Assembly: GCA_022706685.1 (NCBI GenBank)
Contig: JAKJCA010000004.1
Coordinates: 1-64,000 of the forward strand
Origin: Bacillota bacterium
GTDB lineage: Bacteria > Bacillota > Clostridia > Oscillospirales > Acutalibacteraceae
DNA: 64,000 nucleotides
Direction: 5' to 3'
Both the position numbers and the translations under genes were made by a program. Positions within the stretch are counted from its first letter, which is position 1; every line of letters starts with the position of its first letter. Shown in pieces: positions 38,160 to 49,200 of this stretch. The notes under the pieces are model-generated. The model did not search any database. It saw only the letters and a program-made list of their open reading frames with translations, and was not told where the DNA came from.

Positions 38160-39464
38160 GTGAGAATGTATGACATCATCAAACACAAACGCGACGGCGG
38201 CGCGCTGACGAAAGAAGAAATCGAGTATTTCGTCAGCGGCGTCACCGACGGTTCCGTGCCCGATTATCAAGCCGCCGCGCTGCTGATGGCCGTTTTCCTC
38301 CGCGGCATGGACGCACGCGAAACGGCCGAACTGACCCTCGCCATGGCGCGCAGCGGCGAAACGGCGGATTTGAGCGGTATCCAAGGCGTCAAGGTCGACA
38401 AACACTCGACCGGCGGCGTCGGCGATAAAACCACCCTCGTCGCCGGGCCCGTCGCCGCCGCTTGCGGCGTCAAGGTGGCCAAAATGTCGGGACGCGGGCT
38501 CGGCCATACCGGCGGTACGGTCGACAAACTCGAATCCATCCCCGGTTTCCGCACCGCTTTGCCGCCCCGGGAATTCGTCGATACGGTCAACCGCGTCGGC
38601 TTGAGCGTCATCGGCCAGTCCGGCAACCTGGCCCCTGCCGACAAAAAACTGTACGCCCTGCGCGACGTGACCGCGACGGTGGAGAACGCGTCGCTGATTT
38701 CCGCCAGCATCATGAGCAAAAAAATCGCTTCGGGCGCGGACAGGATTCTGCTTGACGTCAAGGTCGGCAGCGGTTCTTTTATGCGCACGGCCGGGCAGGC
38801 GGAGCATCTCGCGCGCATGATGGTCGATATCGGCGCCCGCGCGGGCAGGCGGACGGCCGCGTTGCTGACCAACATGGACGTGCCGCTCGGATTCGCCGTC
38901 GGCAATACCCTTGAGGTCGCCGAAGCGGTGGAAACGCTGCGGGGCCACGGCCCGGAAGATTTGACAAGGGTCAGTCTCGCGCTGGCTTCAGAAATGCTCT
39001 ATTTAGCCGGAAAGGGCAGCGGGGAGTCGTGCCAATCGCAGGCACGCGAAGCGCTTGCCTCGGGTGCCGCGCTTGAAAAGTTCGCGCTGATGGTCGAGAC
39101 GCAGGGAGGCGACGCCTCCGCTGTCCGGGGGCTTTCGCCGTTTCCTCAGGCGCCCTATTCCCGGTCCGTTGTTTCCCCGAGGGACGGCTTTATCACAGCG
39201 ATGGACGCCGAACGCTGCGGCACCGCCTCGGTGCTGCTCGGCGCAGGCCGGGCGAAGAAGGAAGACCCCGTCGATCACGAGGCGGGCATCCGGCTGTTGA
39301 AAAAAAACGGGGATGCCGTGAGCGCGGGCGAGCCGGTCGCGCTGCTTTACGCCTCGCGCGAGGAACTTTTCGCCGCGGCGGAAGAAGTGTATTTGTCATC
39401 CTTGAGCATCGGGCCCGAACCGCCGCCCGAAACGGAACTGATTCTGGGCAGAATCGAAGCGTAA
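38160..39464 (+). CDS. pdp: Pyrimidine-nucleoside phosphorylase
   Basis: The 434-residue protein starts MRMYDIIKHKRDGGALTKEE and has VDKHSTGGVGDKTTLV (phosphate loop) and MSGRGLGHTGGTVDKLESIP, the family signature. It phosphorolyses uridine, thymidine and deoxyuridine. Length and N-terminus fit Pdp better than DeoA. GTG 38160 has AAGGAAAAGG 8 bases ahead; GTG 38151 and ATG 38121 are alternatives. With deoB and deoC it makes a complete route from pyrimidine nucleosides to central metabolism. Confidence 0.94.
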   Translation: MRMYDIIKHKRDGGALTKEEIEYFVSGVTDGSVPDYQAAALLMAVFLRGMDARETAELTLAMARSGETADLSGIQGVKVDKHSTGGVGDKTTLVAGPVAAACGVKVAKMSGRGLGHTGGTVDKLESIPGFRTALPPREFVDTVNRVGLSVIGQSGNLAPADKKLYALRDVTATVENASLISASIMSKKIASGADRILLDVKVGSGSFMRTAGQAEHLARMMVDIGARAGRRTAALLTNMDVPLGFAVGNTLEVAEAVETLRGHGPEDLTRVSLALASEMLYLAGKGSGESCQSQAREALASGAALEKFALMVETQGGDASAVRGLSPFPQAPYSRSVVSPRDGFITAMDAERCGTASVLLGAGRAKKEDPVDHEAGIRLLKKNGDAVSAGEPVALLYASREELFAAAEEVYLSSLSIGPEPPPETELILGRIEA

Positions 39465-39493
39465 ACAAATCAACGGAAAAGGGGCGCGTTCAG

Positions 39494-40666
39494 GTGGACA
39501 AGGCGCAAAAGAGCAAGGTGGCCGTCGTCGCGTGCGAGAACTACGACGATGAAAAAGTGTATGCCGCTGTCCGAGAAGGCATCGGCCTTCTCGGGGGCAT
39601 CGGCGCTTTTTTCGGCAGGGATGAAAGCATCCTGCTGAAACCCAACCTCCTGCGCAAGGCGGAACCTTCCCAGGCCGTCACCACCCATCCCGCCGTGTTT
39701 GCCGCGGCCGCCCGCCTTTTGCGGGAGGAGGGTTTCGACAAACTTCTCTACGGGGACTCGCCGGGTTCGATCCACGCGCCGTCCAAAGTCGCCGAAGCCG
39801 CCGGTATCGCCGCGGCGGCAGCGCGCTATGACGTTGCGGAAGGCGACTTTTCCGGCGGCGTCACCGACGGCTTTCCCGGCGGCAAAGCCGTCAAAAGCTT
39901 CGAACTGTGCGCCGCGGCCGCGCAGGCGGATGCCATATTGAACCTCTGCAAGATGAAAACGCACGCCTCCATGCGCCTGACCGGCGCCGTCAAAAATATG
40001 TACGGCTGCGTTTTCGGCTTCAACAAAGGCGCCGGCCATGCCAGGTATCCGGACCCCAACAGTTTCGGTAAAATGCTTGTCGACCTCAACCTTTTGCTGA
40101 AACCGCGCCTGAGCGTGATGGACGGCATTGTCGCCATGGAGGGCAACGGGCCGGGTTCCGGCGACCCTGTGCCGATGAAGGTGCTGCTTTTTTCGGCCGA
40201 CCCCGTCGCGCTCGACACGGTGTTCTGCCATATGGTGAACGTGGACCCCGCGACGCTCCCGACCAACGTATACGGCGAAATATACGGCTTGGGGTTTTCC
40301 GATACCGATGCCATCGAAATTGTCGATGGTTCCGGGGTTTTGTCTATTGAACAGATGCGTTCGAAATACGGCTATGCCGCGTTCCGCGTCAACAGGGGAG
40401 CGCTCAAGGCGAATATCCCCGGCGCGAAAGGCCGCCGGCCGGTCATTGTCAAAGACCGCTGTGTGCGCTGCGGCGCCTGTGTGACCGCCTGCCCCGTTGA
40501 ACCCAAGGCGCTGGCTTTCGATAAAGCGAAAGGCGCCGTACCCCAATATGATTACAATTTATGTATCCGCTGCTACTGCTGCCAGGAAATGTGCCCGGAA
40601 AAGGCCATCCGCGTCAAAACGCCCCTTCCGCTCGCGCTGCTCGACAAAGTGCGCCTGCGCCGATAA
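39494..40666 (+). CDS. DUF362 domain protein with C-terminal 2x[4Fe-4S] ferredoxin domain
   Basis: The 390-residue protein has a DUF362 region (about 5-290: ILLKPNLLRKAEPSQAVTTH, NLCKMKTHASMRLTGAVKNM, NKGAGHARYP, MEGNGPGSGDPVPM). A ferredoxin tail follows, with CVRCGACVTACPVEP and CIRCYCCQEMCPEKAI. Such proteins are presumed redox or maturation proteins; no defined reaction is known to me. GTG 39494 follows GGAAAAGGGG. It lies 29 bases after pdp in the same direction, so it may be cotranscribed with the salvage genes, though a functional link is not obvious. Confidence 0.85.
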   Translation: MDKAQKSKVAVVACENYDDEKVYAAVREGIGLLGGIGAFFGRDESILLKPNLLRKAEPSQAVTTHPAVFAAAARLLREEGFDKLLYGDSPGSIHAPSKVAEAAGIAAAAARYDVAEGDFSGGVTDGFPGGKAVKSFELCAAAAQADAILNLCKMKTHASMRLTGAVKNMYGCVFGFNKGAGHARYPDPNSFGKMLVDLNLLLKPRLSVMDGIVAMEGNGPGSGDPVPMKVLLFSADPVALDTVFCHMVNVDPATLPTNVYGEIYGLGFSDTDAIEIVDGSGVLSIEQMRSKYGYAAFRVNRGALKANIPGAKGRRPVIVKDRCVRCGACVTACPVEPKALAFDKAKGAVPQYDYNLCIRCYCCQEMCPEKAIRVKTPLPLALLDKVRLRR

Positions 40667-40723
40667 AACTGCGGACGGACGCTTCGGGGCAAAACGGCAG
40701 CCGTTCGGCGAAGGAGGGCTTGC

Positions 40724-41932
40724 ATGGCGGGTGCGCGCATCGCTTCTGCCTTTGAAAAAGTGAAATATGAATTGCCTGTTTTCTGCGTGATGCTCGCTCT
40801 GGCGGTTCCCCAAATCACGGATTTCAGCAGCCAGGCCTATTCCACACTGCTGGCGCTCGATTACCGCGTCGGTTTCGCGCCGCGTATTTTTATGGGCAGC
40901 CTGCTGTCGCTGTTTACCGATTTCAGAGGCCGCAGGGAAATCAACATTTTTTACGTCGTCATGTTTCTGCTGACCTTTCTGTTGGTGGCCTGGCTTGCGG
41001 GCCGGCTGATCCGTTCGGCGGAAGCCGAGATGAAGAACACCATCATTGCCCTGGTTGCCTTGTTTTTGGCGCTTCCCTACACGGCGGCGTTTCTTTATCC
41101 GCAGATATTTTCACCGGACCGTTTTTTGATTTTTTTTACGCTGCTTGGCCTTTTGGTGTTTGATAAACCATATCTTCGCTGGTCGCTTCCGCTTTTTTTG
41201 GGCGCGGCGCTGGCCACGCACCATATGTTCCTGTTTGCCTTTATGCCCGCGTTTGCGGTACTCTTTGCCTTTATGCTCGGGCAAAAAGTCCCTAAACGAA
41301 AAGACATTGCATTTTGCGCGTTCAACTGTACGGTCACGGCGCTGTTATCGGGCTATTTCTATTTATTCGGCGGCCTCAAAGGCATCAGCCTCGAGCAGCT
41401 CTATGACTTTGCGCAAGCCCATACGGATTTGCCCATTGACAGAAGCGCCGACAGCATTTTCAAAGGCTATTTTTTCCTCGATCCCTCGCTGGTATTTCAA
41501 TATAATACGAAATTAGGTCCGGGCATATCCAATATTCTCAATTACGAATGGACGACGGCGGTTTTTTTGCTGCCTCTCATCATAATGTTTTTTGTCATAT
41601 GGAAAAGGGCTATCAAAAACAGCGTGCGCCGCTATGACCGGTTTGTTTTCCTGATGTGCCTGCTTGCGCCGCTTGCGCGTTTGCCGTTGTTTTTTGTTAC
41701 CAGTGAAATCTATCGGGGCAGAATAGGTATCGTTATGGTGCAGTTTTTCCTGCTTTTCTATTTTCTTCACCATAAAAACCCTGCCGTGCTTTCGGCGGTG
41801 CGCAGCGTTGCCGCGCTTTTTAAAAGCAACGCTGTTCCGGTCCTGCTGCTTGTGGCTTATTATGCAGCCGCGTTTTCCACATATGCATTTGCGCAGCCGT
41901 GGGTTGAAATGATGAATCGCCTTTTTGCGTAG
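40724..41932 (+). CDS. Multi-pass membrane protein, unknown function (first of a related pair)
   Basis: The 402-residue protein has about nine to ten hydrophobic segments, for example VFCVMLALAVPQITDF, IFYVVMFLLTFLLVAWLAG, RFLIFFTLLGLLVFDK and TAVFLLPLIIMFFVIWK. No motif of a known transporter or glycosyltransferase is recognised. The part near residues 125-185 lines up with the next gene product in the order and spacing of aromatic/hydrophobic blocks and Pro-Lys turns, suggesting tandem paralogs. GAAGGAGGG precedes the ATG. Confidence 0.7.
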   Translation: MAGARIASAFEKVKYELPVFCVMLALAVPQITDFSSQAYSTLLALDYRVGFAPRIFMGSLLSLFTDFRGRREINIFYVVMFLLTFLLVAWLAGRLIRSAEAEMKNTIIALVALFLALPYTAAFLYPQIFSPDRFLIFFTLLGLLVFDKPYLRWSLPLFLGAALATHHMFLFAFMPAFAVLFAFMLGQKVPKRKDIAFCAFNCTVTALLSGYFYLFGGLKGISLEQLYDFAQAHTDLPIDRSADSIFKGYFFLDPSLVFQYNTKLGPGISNILNYEWTTAVFLLPLIIMFFVIWKRAIKNSVRRYDRFVFLMCLLAPLARLPLFFVTSEIYRGRIGIVMVQFFLLFYFLHHKNPAVLSAVRSVAALFKSNAVPVLLLVAYYAAAFSTYAFAQPWVEMMNRLFA

Positions 41933-41969
41933 TATTCGCTCCTATCTTTGTCCAAGGATGATCGATTGC

Positions 41970-42983
41970 ATGGATTCAAAATTCAAAGCATTTTTCAAGA
42001 AAAGAGAAAACGAAGGATTCTTTTTCGCTTTTTTATTGCTGAAACTGTTCAATCACGGCATATCGGCGGGAAATTATCGAACCATTGTTCCGCGTTTAGC
42101 GGCGGAACTTATTGTGCTGGTTTTGGCGGCTCTTATTGCGGGCGCGGTAATTCGCGCAAGCGGTAATCGCGAAAAAACTGCCGTGACGTTTTTGCTTGTT
42201 CTGTTTTTTGCAAGCCCTGCGGCCAATGACGTCCTTCTGCTTGATTTGTGGTTTAAAGATTTGCGCGTTTTTATCAATTTATTTCTCCTTGGCAGTGTCG
42301 CGCTTGGTTTTTGGCTCATTGAAAAGCCGAAATGGAAATGGCTGCTCCCGCTTCTGTGTTTTGCCTGCGTCGCACTGAAGCCGATGTTTCTGCTTACGTT
42401 CTTTCCGCTAATCGTCATCCTGATAGCGCATTATATCAGTTCTAATAATAAAGAAGAGGACTACCGCGACCTCATGGCTTCCACTTTGGTGGCTGTTTCT
42501 CTCGGATTTTTGCTCTTCGGGCTTAAAAAGGTCTTCCTTCCTGGTGAACAGCTGTTGTCCGGCTTGTCGAGCGCTGTTGAACTCACAGCGTTCAGGCTGG
42601 CAATCGTATTTCCGCTCTTTGTTTTATTCGCCGTGGCGGCGCACTCAGCACGTCGTGTGCCGGCGGAACAAGCCGGCTCAAGAACGGCCGTGTTCGTCGC
42701 ATTGCTGCCCCTGCTGTCGCTGGCTGCGCCTCTGACAGCTAAGGCTGAAGGTCCAAGCATCGTAATGTCCGCCGTTTTTATCCAGACCTGCCTGTGGCTT
42801 TGGTTTCTATCCCGCGGCAAAGAGCCCTTCTGCTTTGCGGCGGAATGTCTCGTATCCGGCTTGCGGAAAAACCCATTGCTGCTTTGGCTCGCGCTCATCT
42901 GGCTCGCTTCTTTTTCCGGACTTGCTAAAACGTTGCTGCTGAGCCTGACGAAGTCAAAAAGTTTTTTCAATATCTGGAAATAA
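41970..42983 (+). CDS. Multi-pass membrane protein, unknown function (second of a related pair)
   Basis: About 337 residues with eight to nine hydrophobic segments (RLAAELIVLVLAALIAGAVI, TAVTFLLVLFFASPAAND, INLFLLGSVALGFWLIEKP, WLLPLLCFACVALKPMFLL). It resembles the preceding product over its central segments. ATG 41970 is the best start by the look of the protein; ATG 41958 and TTG 41925, which overlaps the previous gene, are alternatives, and no strong ribosome-binding site decides. A terminator follows, so it closes this transcription unit. Confidence 0.65.
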   Translation: MDSKFKAFFKKRENEGFFFAFLLLKLFNHGISAGNYRTIVPRLAAELIVLVLAALIAGAVIRASGNREKTAVTFLLVLFFASPAANDVLLLDLWFKDLRVFINLFLLGSVALGFWLIEKPKWKWLLPLLCFACVALKPMFLLTFFPLIVILIAHYISSNNKEEDYRDLMASTLVAVSLGFLLFGLKKVFLPGEQLLSGLSSAVELTAFRLAIVFPLFVLFAVAAHSARRVPAEQAGSRTAVFVALLPLLSLAAPLTAKAEGPSIVMSAVFIQTCLWLWFLSRGKEPFCFAAECLVSGLRKNPLLLWLALIWLASFSGLAKTLLLSLTKSKSFFNIWK

Positions 42984-42990
42984 TAACACC

Positions 42991-43010
42991 CTTTGCCTGG
43001 CAAAGTTTTT
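42991..43010 (+). terminator. Terminator after the membrane protein pair
   Basis: A short stem ctttgc / gcaaag with a three-base loop is followed by five T, seven bases after the stop codon. Confidence 0.7.
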
Positions 43011-43138
43011 CAGCAGGCGGCAGAAATGCGACGCTTTGCTATGAGTAGTTTTGCAATATTGTTAATTTACAAATGAGCAATATAGTGGGTAATAATGTAC
43101 AAAACTATATTCCGGATTTACAAATGAATAATAAATAT
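43011..43138. other. AT-rich leader with two 12-bp direct repeats
   Basis: This gap is far richer in A and T than the flanking genes. It carries the sequence atttacaaatga twice, at 43065-43076 and 43116-43127, 51 bases apart. The copies lie just upstream of a strong promoter and could be regulator sites. No coding frame is convincing here. Confidence 0.7.
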
Positions 43139-43167
43139 TTGACAATTATTAAAAGTGGTTATATTAT
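43139..43167 (+). promoter_or_regulatory. Strong sigma-A type promoter of the giant dockerin protein gene
   Basis: A perfect TTGACA (43139-43144), 17-base spacer and TATTAT (43162-43167). The transcript would start near 43175, leaving about 105 bases of leader before the ATG. Confidence 0.85.
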
Positions 43168-43280
43168 TATATTGCGATAGTCCATTTTATCGCTGTGATA
43201 TAGATTGCATTGACACATCCAAATATGATACGCATCCACAACATCCCGCACGTTTGATATTTCCCCTGAGGAGGATTTTT

Positions 43281-46200
43281 ATGAAAAACACAAGAAGGGG
43301 CCTGAGTATCCTGCTGTCGCTGGCGCTGGTCATTTCATTTGCCGGCATCGGCCTCGATACCGGCCGGACAAAAGCGGACCTCCCTGCGGCTGAAACGCTT
43401 AGCCATTCGGCTGTTTCGACCGCCGTGACTTTTTATGTACCGGAACTCATTTACCTGACTCCGTCCATAGCGGCCAACAGCGCAACCACTTTCAAGTATT
43501 ACGTGGACTGCGACTCAGACGGCAAACTCAACAACTCGAATGCGAAGACCACCGGCGCGGTCTATTTCAACGCCCCGGGCGCGTCGGCCTGTTCCATTTC
43601 CGTTTCGGGCGCGACGGTGACCATGGGTTCCACGAGCGGAACGAACACCATCAATACCACCGTCACCGCGGGCACCTTGTCCGCGGGCCTTTCGCAGGGC
43701 TATGCCAGCACGCTGACCTGGACGGCGTCCTATACCATCAACGGCGAGGTGAAAACCGCCAAAGCCTACACGGTCTGTTATGCGCCGCAGGTATCGGTTC
43801 TCGGCGCAGTCGCCAGAACTTATAACAACGACGGAACTGATGATTATAAAGCCGATTTTCAAGGATGGGCATACATCAGCGGTGTGCACGGAGCCGGTAC
43901 CGGCGGCAACTACCAGGCCAATACATCGGGTTCTTATATTCTCAACCCTATGCAAGGCACGGTAACCTCTTTGACAAGCGATGTCGGTTCCATCAGTTGG
44001 TTCTTCGCCCAGTCAGGCGGCTGGTCGAAATATATCAACAATGAATCCGGCGGTGACAGTATCATTGTCCAGGCGGTCAGCCCCACAGGTACGCTGACGG
44101 TTGACACAAGCCGCTACAGCAATATCAACCAGATACCGAACTTGAAGTGCGGCTTTGCCATGACACACATGGGCAGTATGAACGACAACTATATCCGCTG
44201 GGCAGGCGGTTTCTCTAACACAGTGTCAGGCTGGCATTACAGCGATGTCAACGAAAATAATAACAACCGCTTACAGAATGCCATCGTTCGTGATACCGAA
44301 CTGCCCGACGGCGGTGTATTTCTCTTTGGTTCAACCGACTCCGGTCAGTCGCTGACACGCGGCGTCTATTATGGCGGCAGCACGGGCGGCGAAATGTGGA
44401 GCCAGACCCTTTCCTCTTATAATGTCATTCGTTTGAAGTGGGCGGGCTGGGCGCGCAACAGCACCGGCGGCGAATACAACGGGCTGTCCTGCGTCGTTGC
44501 GATCGATTTGACCAAAGTCGACAAATCCACCCTGCGCAGCCATGTGCGCCAATACGTTAACATGGGCCTTCAGGCGGCGGATTATTCCAACGATGCCGCC
44601 GATTTCGCGGCTTATGAGGCGGAACTAAAAGCCGCGGCTGAGCGCCTCGGCAACCCGACGAACAGCAACAATGCCGACACCATCGCCGACAAATACGCCG
44701 CGCTGACTAAAAACTCCTACACGGCGACGGTCAATGATGTCTTCAACAACGGCAAAACGACCGTTGTGGAGTCGCAGACTTTTTATGCGGGCGAAACGGT
44801 CAGCTTCGGCCCGGATACCTATACAGGTTACACACTCGCGTCCGCGTCGGGCTATACGACGAGCACGTCCGCTCAAACGGTATACAACTGCCGTACGGCC
44901 ATTACGCAGAATTATAACTACAACGCACACACCTATACCGTCGCTTACAACGGCAACGGCGCCACGGGTGGCTCGACGGCGAGTTCCTCGCACACCTATG
45001 ACGTTGCCAAAAACCTGACTGCAAACGGCTTCACACGCACGGGCCATACCTTCGCCGGCTGGGCGACGAGCGCGGGCGGCGGTGTGGCTTACACCAATAA
45101 CCAGAGTGTCAGCAACCTGACTTCCACCAATGGTGCGACGGTCACGCTTTACGCCGTGTGGACCCCGAACAACTATAACGTCACCTTCTACCCCAACGGC
45201 GGCAGCGGGACGATGAGCCCGCAGTCCATCACTTTTGGCACTTCAGCCCTTCTCAACGCCAACACTTATTCCTATCCCGGCTATAATTTCGCCGGTTGGG
45301 CGACCAGCGCCGGTGGCGCGGTGGCTTATGCCGACGGCGCGAGTTTCACCATGAACACGGAGGGTGCCTCGCTGTACGCTGTCTGGACGGCGAATAACTA
45401 CACCGTTACCTTCAACGCCAACGGCGGTTCCGCGCCGTCGCCGGCATCGAAAATCGTTACCTTCGGCAGCCCCTACGGCACCCTGGCGACGACCACTCGG
45501 ACGGGCTACACCTTCACCGGCTGGTGGACCGCATCCTCCGGCGGCAGCAAGATAGAGACCAGCACGCCCGTGGCAATCGTGGGCGACCATACCTTGTATG
45601 CGCAATGGTCTGCCAATACTTATCAGGTCGTCTTTGACGCCAACGGCGGTTCGGGCTCAATGGTCAACCAGAGCATTGTCTTCGGCCAAAGCGCAGCGCT
45701 GACAGCCAACTCGTTCACGCGCACGGGCTACACCTTCGCCGGCTGGGCGACCAGCGCGGGCGGCGGTGTCGTTTACCTTGACGGTGCGAACTATACCATG
45801 TCGACCACAGGCGCAACGCTTTACGCTGTCTGGACGGCGAATACCTATACGGTGACTTTCAACGCCAACGGCGGCTCTGCGCCGTCGCCGGCATCAAAAA
45901 TCGTTACCTTCGGCAGTGCCTACGGCACCCTGGCGACGACCACGCGCGCCGGCTATACCTTTGCGGGCTGGTACACGCAGTTGTCCGGCGGCAGTTTGGT
46001 AACGGATGCAACCGTCGTTTCGACGGCCTCCGACCATACGCTTTATGCACACTGGACTGGCATCAACTACACGGTGGTGTTCAACGGCAACGGGGCGACG
46101 GGCGGCTCGATGGCGCCGCAGGCGTTTGTCTACGGCACGGCGCAGAACCTTAACGCCAACACGTATGTCCGCACGGGGTACACGTTCAGCCATTGGAACA

Positions 46201-49200
46201 CGCAGCCGGGCGGGGGCGGCACCAACTACAGCAACAACCAGAACGTCAACAACCTGACGACGACGCCGAACGGCACCTACACGCTGTACGCGCAGTGGAC
46301 GCCGATACTCTATACCATCACATTCCACTACCAGGGCGGGCAGAGCTCCAACGGCGTAACGGTGACGGACGTCTACTATGACGCGACCTACGGTTCGGGC
46401 GGGTGGCCTGAAGGGGTGACCCGCGCCGGTTACACGCTCAACGCCAACGCGTGGAACACGGCTGCGGACGGCTCCGGGTACAATGTGGAAAGCACGACGA
46501 TCTTTGCGGAGTGGGGCGACACGCAGATCCACACGGACCTGTACGCGCAGTGGACGGCGAACACCTACTATCTGACGTACGACCCGGAGGGCGGCACGGT
46601 GACGCCGACGGGCAAGACGGTGACCTTCGGGATGACGTACGGCGCGCTGCCGACGCCGACGCGGACGGGCTACACCTTCCTGGGCTGGTATAACGGCGAC
46701 AACGGGACGGGCGAGCAGATCACGACGATATCGGTCGTTTCGACGCCGAGCGACCATACGATTTACGCAAAATGGCAGATTAACTCCTACACCATCAACT
46801 TCGTCGAGAACGGCGGGTCGACGGTGACGAACATCACGCAGAACTACAACACGCAGGTGGCGAAGCCGGCCAACCCGACGCGGACGGGGTATCTGTTCGC
46901 GGAATGGTATTCCGACATCGGGCTGACCAATCTGGTGACGTGGCCGTACACGATGGGGGCGTCGAACGTCGACTTTTACGCGAAGTGGACGCCGATCACG
47001 TACACGGTGACGTACAACGGCAACAACGCCACGGGCGGGAGCACGGCGGACTCGACGCACACGTACGATATCGCGAAGAACCTGACGGCCAACGGGTACA
47101 CGCGGACGGGCTACAGTTTCCTGGGCTGGTCGCTCAACGCGGGGGCGCCGACGCCGTCGTACGCGGACCAGGAGAGCGTGCTCAACCTGTCGTCGACGAA
47201 CAACGCGGTTGTGACGTTCTACGCGATCTGGCAGGCGAACACGTACCAGGTGACCTTCAACGCCAACGGCGGGTCGGGCACGATGACGCCGCAGGATATC
47301 GTATACGGGCAGACGGCGGCGCTGTCGACGCTGGCGTACACCAAGACGGGCTACACGTTCGTGGGCTGGGCGACCAGCGCGGGCGGGCCGGCGGTGTACC
47401 CGAACGAGGCGAACTACACGATGAACACCACGGGTGCGACGCTGTACGCCAAATGGCAGGCGAACACTTACACAGTGGTATACAACATCAACGACAACTC
47501 CCCGGCGGGCTGGCCCGCGACGGGGACGATGGCGAACACGTCGCACACGTATGACACGGCGATGAACCTGCGGACGAACGCCTACGCGAGGAACGCCTTC
47601 ACGTTTGTGGGCTGGGCGGTGACCGAGGAGCGCGCGGACGCGGTGCTGGTGGACTACACCGACGGGCAGAGCGTGATGAACCTCAGCGCGCTGCAGGGCG
47701 CGACGGTGACGCTGTACGCGGTGTGGCAGGAGAACCCGGCGAGCTACACGGCGCTCAACGCGGCGGTGGCATTGGCCAACGCGACGAACCTGCCGGTCAA
47801 CGCAACGCACGACCCGCAATACATGGCGCCGGACGGCGAGATGTACCTGGCGGGCGAATTCACCAACAACGGATTCTATCCGCGGTCGAACTTCACGACG
47901 GCGAGCATCGGGGCGCTGGAGAGCGCCGTGGGCGCGGTGGTGTACGGCCTGGGCGCGACGCGGCAGGCGGACATCAACGGCTGGACGGCGGCCGTCACGG
48001 CGGCGTACAACAACCTGGCTTTGGCTGTGGCTGACTTTACGGAGCTTAACGGGCTGATTGCGCAGGTGGACGCGCTCAACAGGAACCTCTACACGGAGGA
48101 TTCGCTGACGAACCTGGATTACTACTACTATCCGGCGGTGGACATGACGACGAGCCCCGACCCGATCAGGGCGCCGCTGCAGGTATGGGCGGACGATTTG
48201 GCCGACCTGCTGAGCGGCGCGATCGCGGCGCTGGAGTACAAGGACGCGGACTACACGGGGGTCAACAACGCGTACGCCAGCAGGATGCTGAAGAACGGGT
48301 ATCCGACGTACTACACGACGGAGTCGGTCAACGCGCTGGAGAACTACTATCTGACGCAGATCAACTGGACGCTGAAGATTAACCAGCAGTCGGTGGTCGA
48401 CGGCTACGCGCAGTCGATTCTCAACCTGATCAACGCCCTGGTGCTGAAGCCCGCGAATTACAGCGCGGTGACGGCGGCGATCGCGGCGATTCCCGACGGC
48501 GACGGCGGGGCGGCGAACGTGGACTACACGTACCTGGCCACGAAATACACGACGGGGTCGATCGCGGCGCTGCAGAACGCGGTCAACGCGGTCATCTACG
48601 GCAAGTACATCGACGAGCAGTCCATCGTGGACAGCTACGCGGCGAACATCACGGCGAAGACCAACGCGCTGGTGCCTCTGGGCGCGGACTACACGTACCT
48701 GGGCCTTGCGCTGGCGCAGGAGCCGGCGTTCCCGGATTCGTACTACACGCCGGCGTCCATCAACGATTTCCGCAACGCGAAGGCGGCGGGCCTGGTGCTG
48801 TACAACAACCAGAACCTGTCGATTCTGGAGCAGTACATCATCGACGACGCGACGGCGGCCATCAACAACGCCTACTTCAACCTGGCGCTCAAGGCGGTGA
48901 CGTATACCATCCGCTGCCAGAACGGTTCCGGGGTGACGCTGCGGGCGGATGAAGTGCTCAACGCGACGGCGGGCGACACGCCGATGGTGTACGCGCCGGC
49001 GGTGACGGGCTACACGCCGGTGACGGCGAGCCAGTCGAGGCAGTTGACGGGCAACAACGCGGAGAACATCTTCCTGTTCGTCTACACCATCAACCAGTAC
49101 ACGGTGACGTTCGAGTCCAACGGGGGCTCGGCGGTATCGAACATCACGCAAAATTACGACACGCAGGTGGCGCAGCCGGCCGACCCGACAAGGGTGGGCT

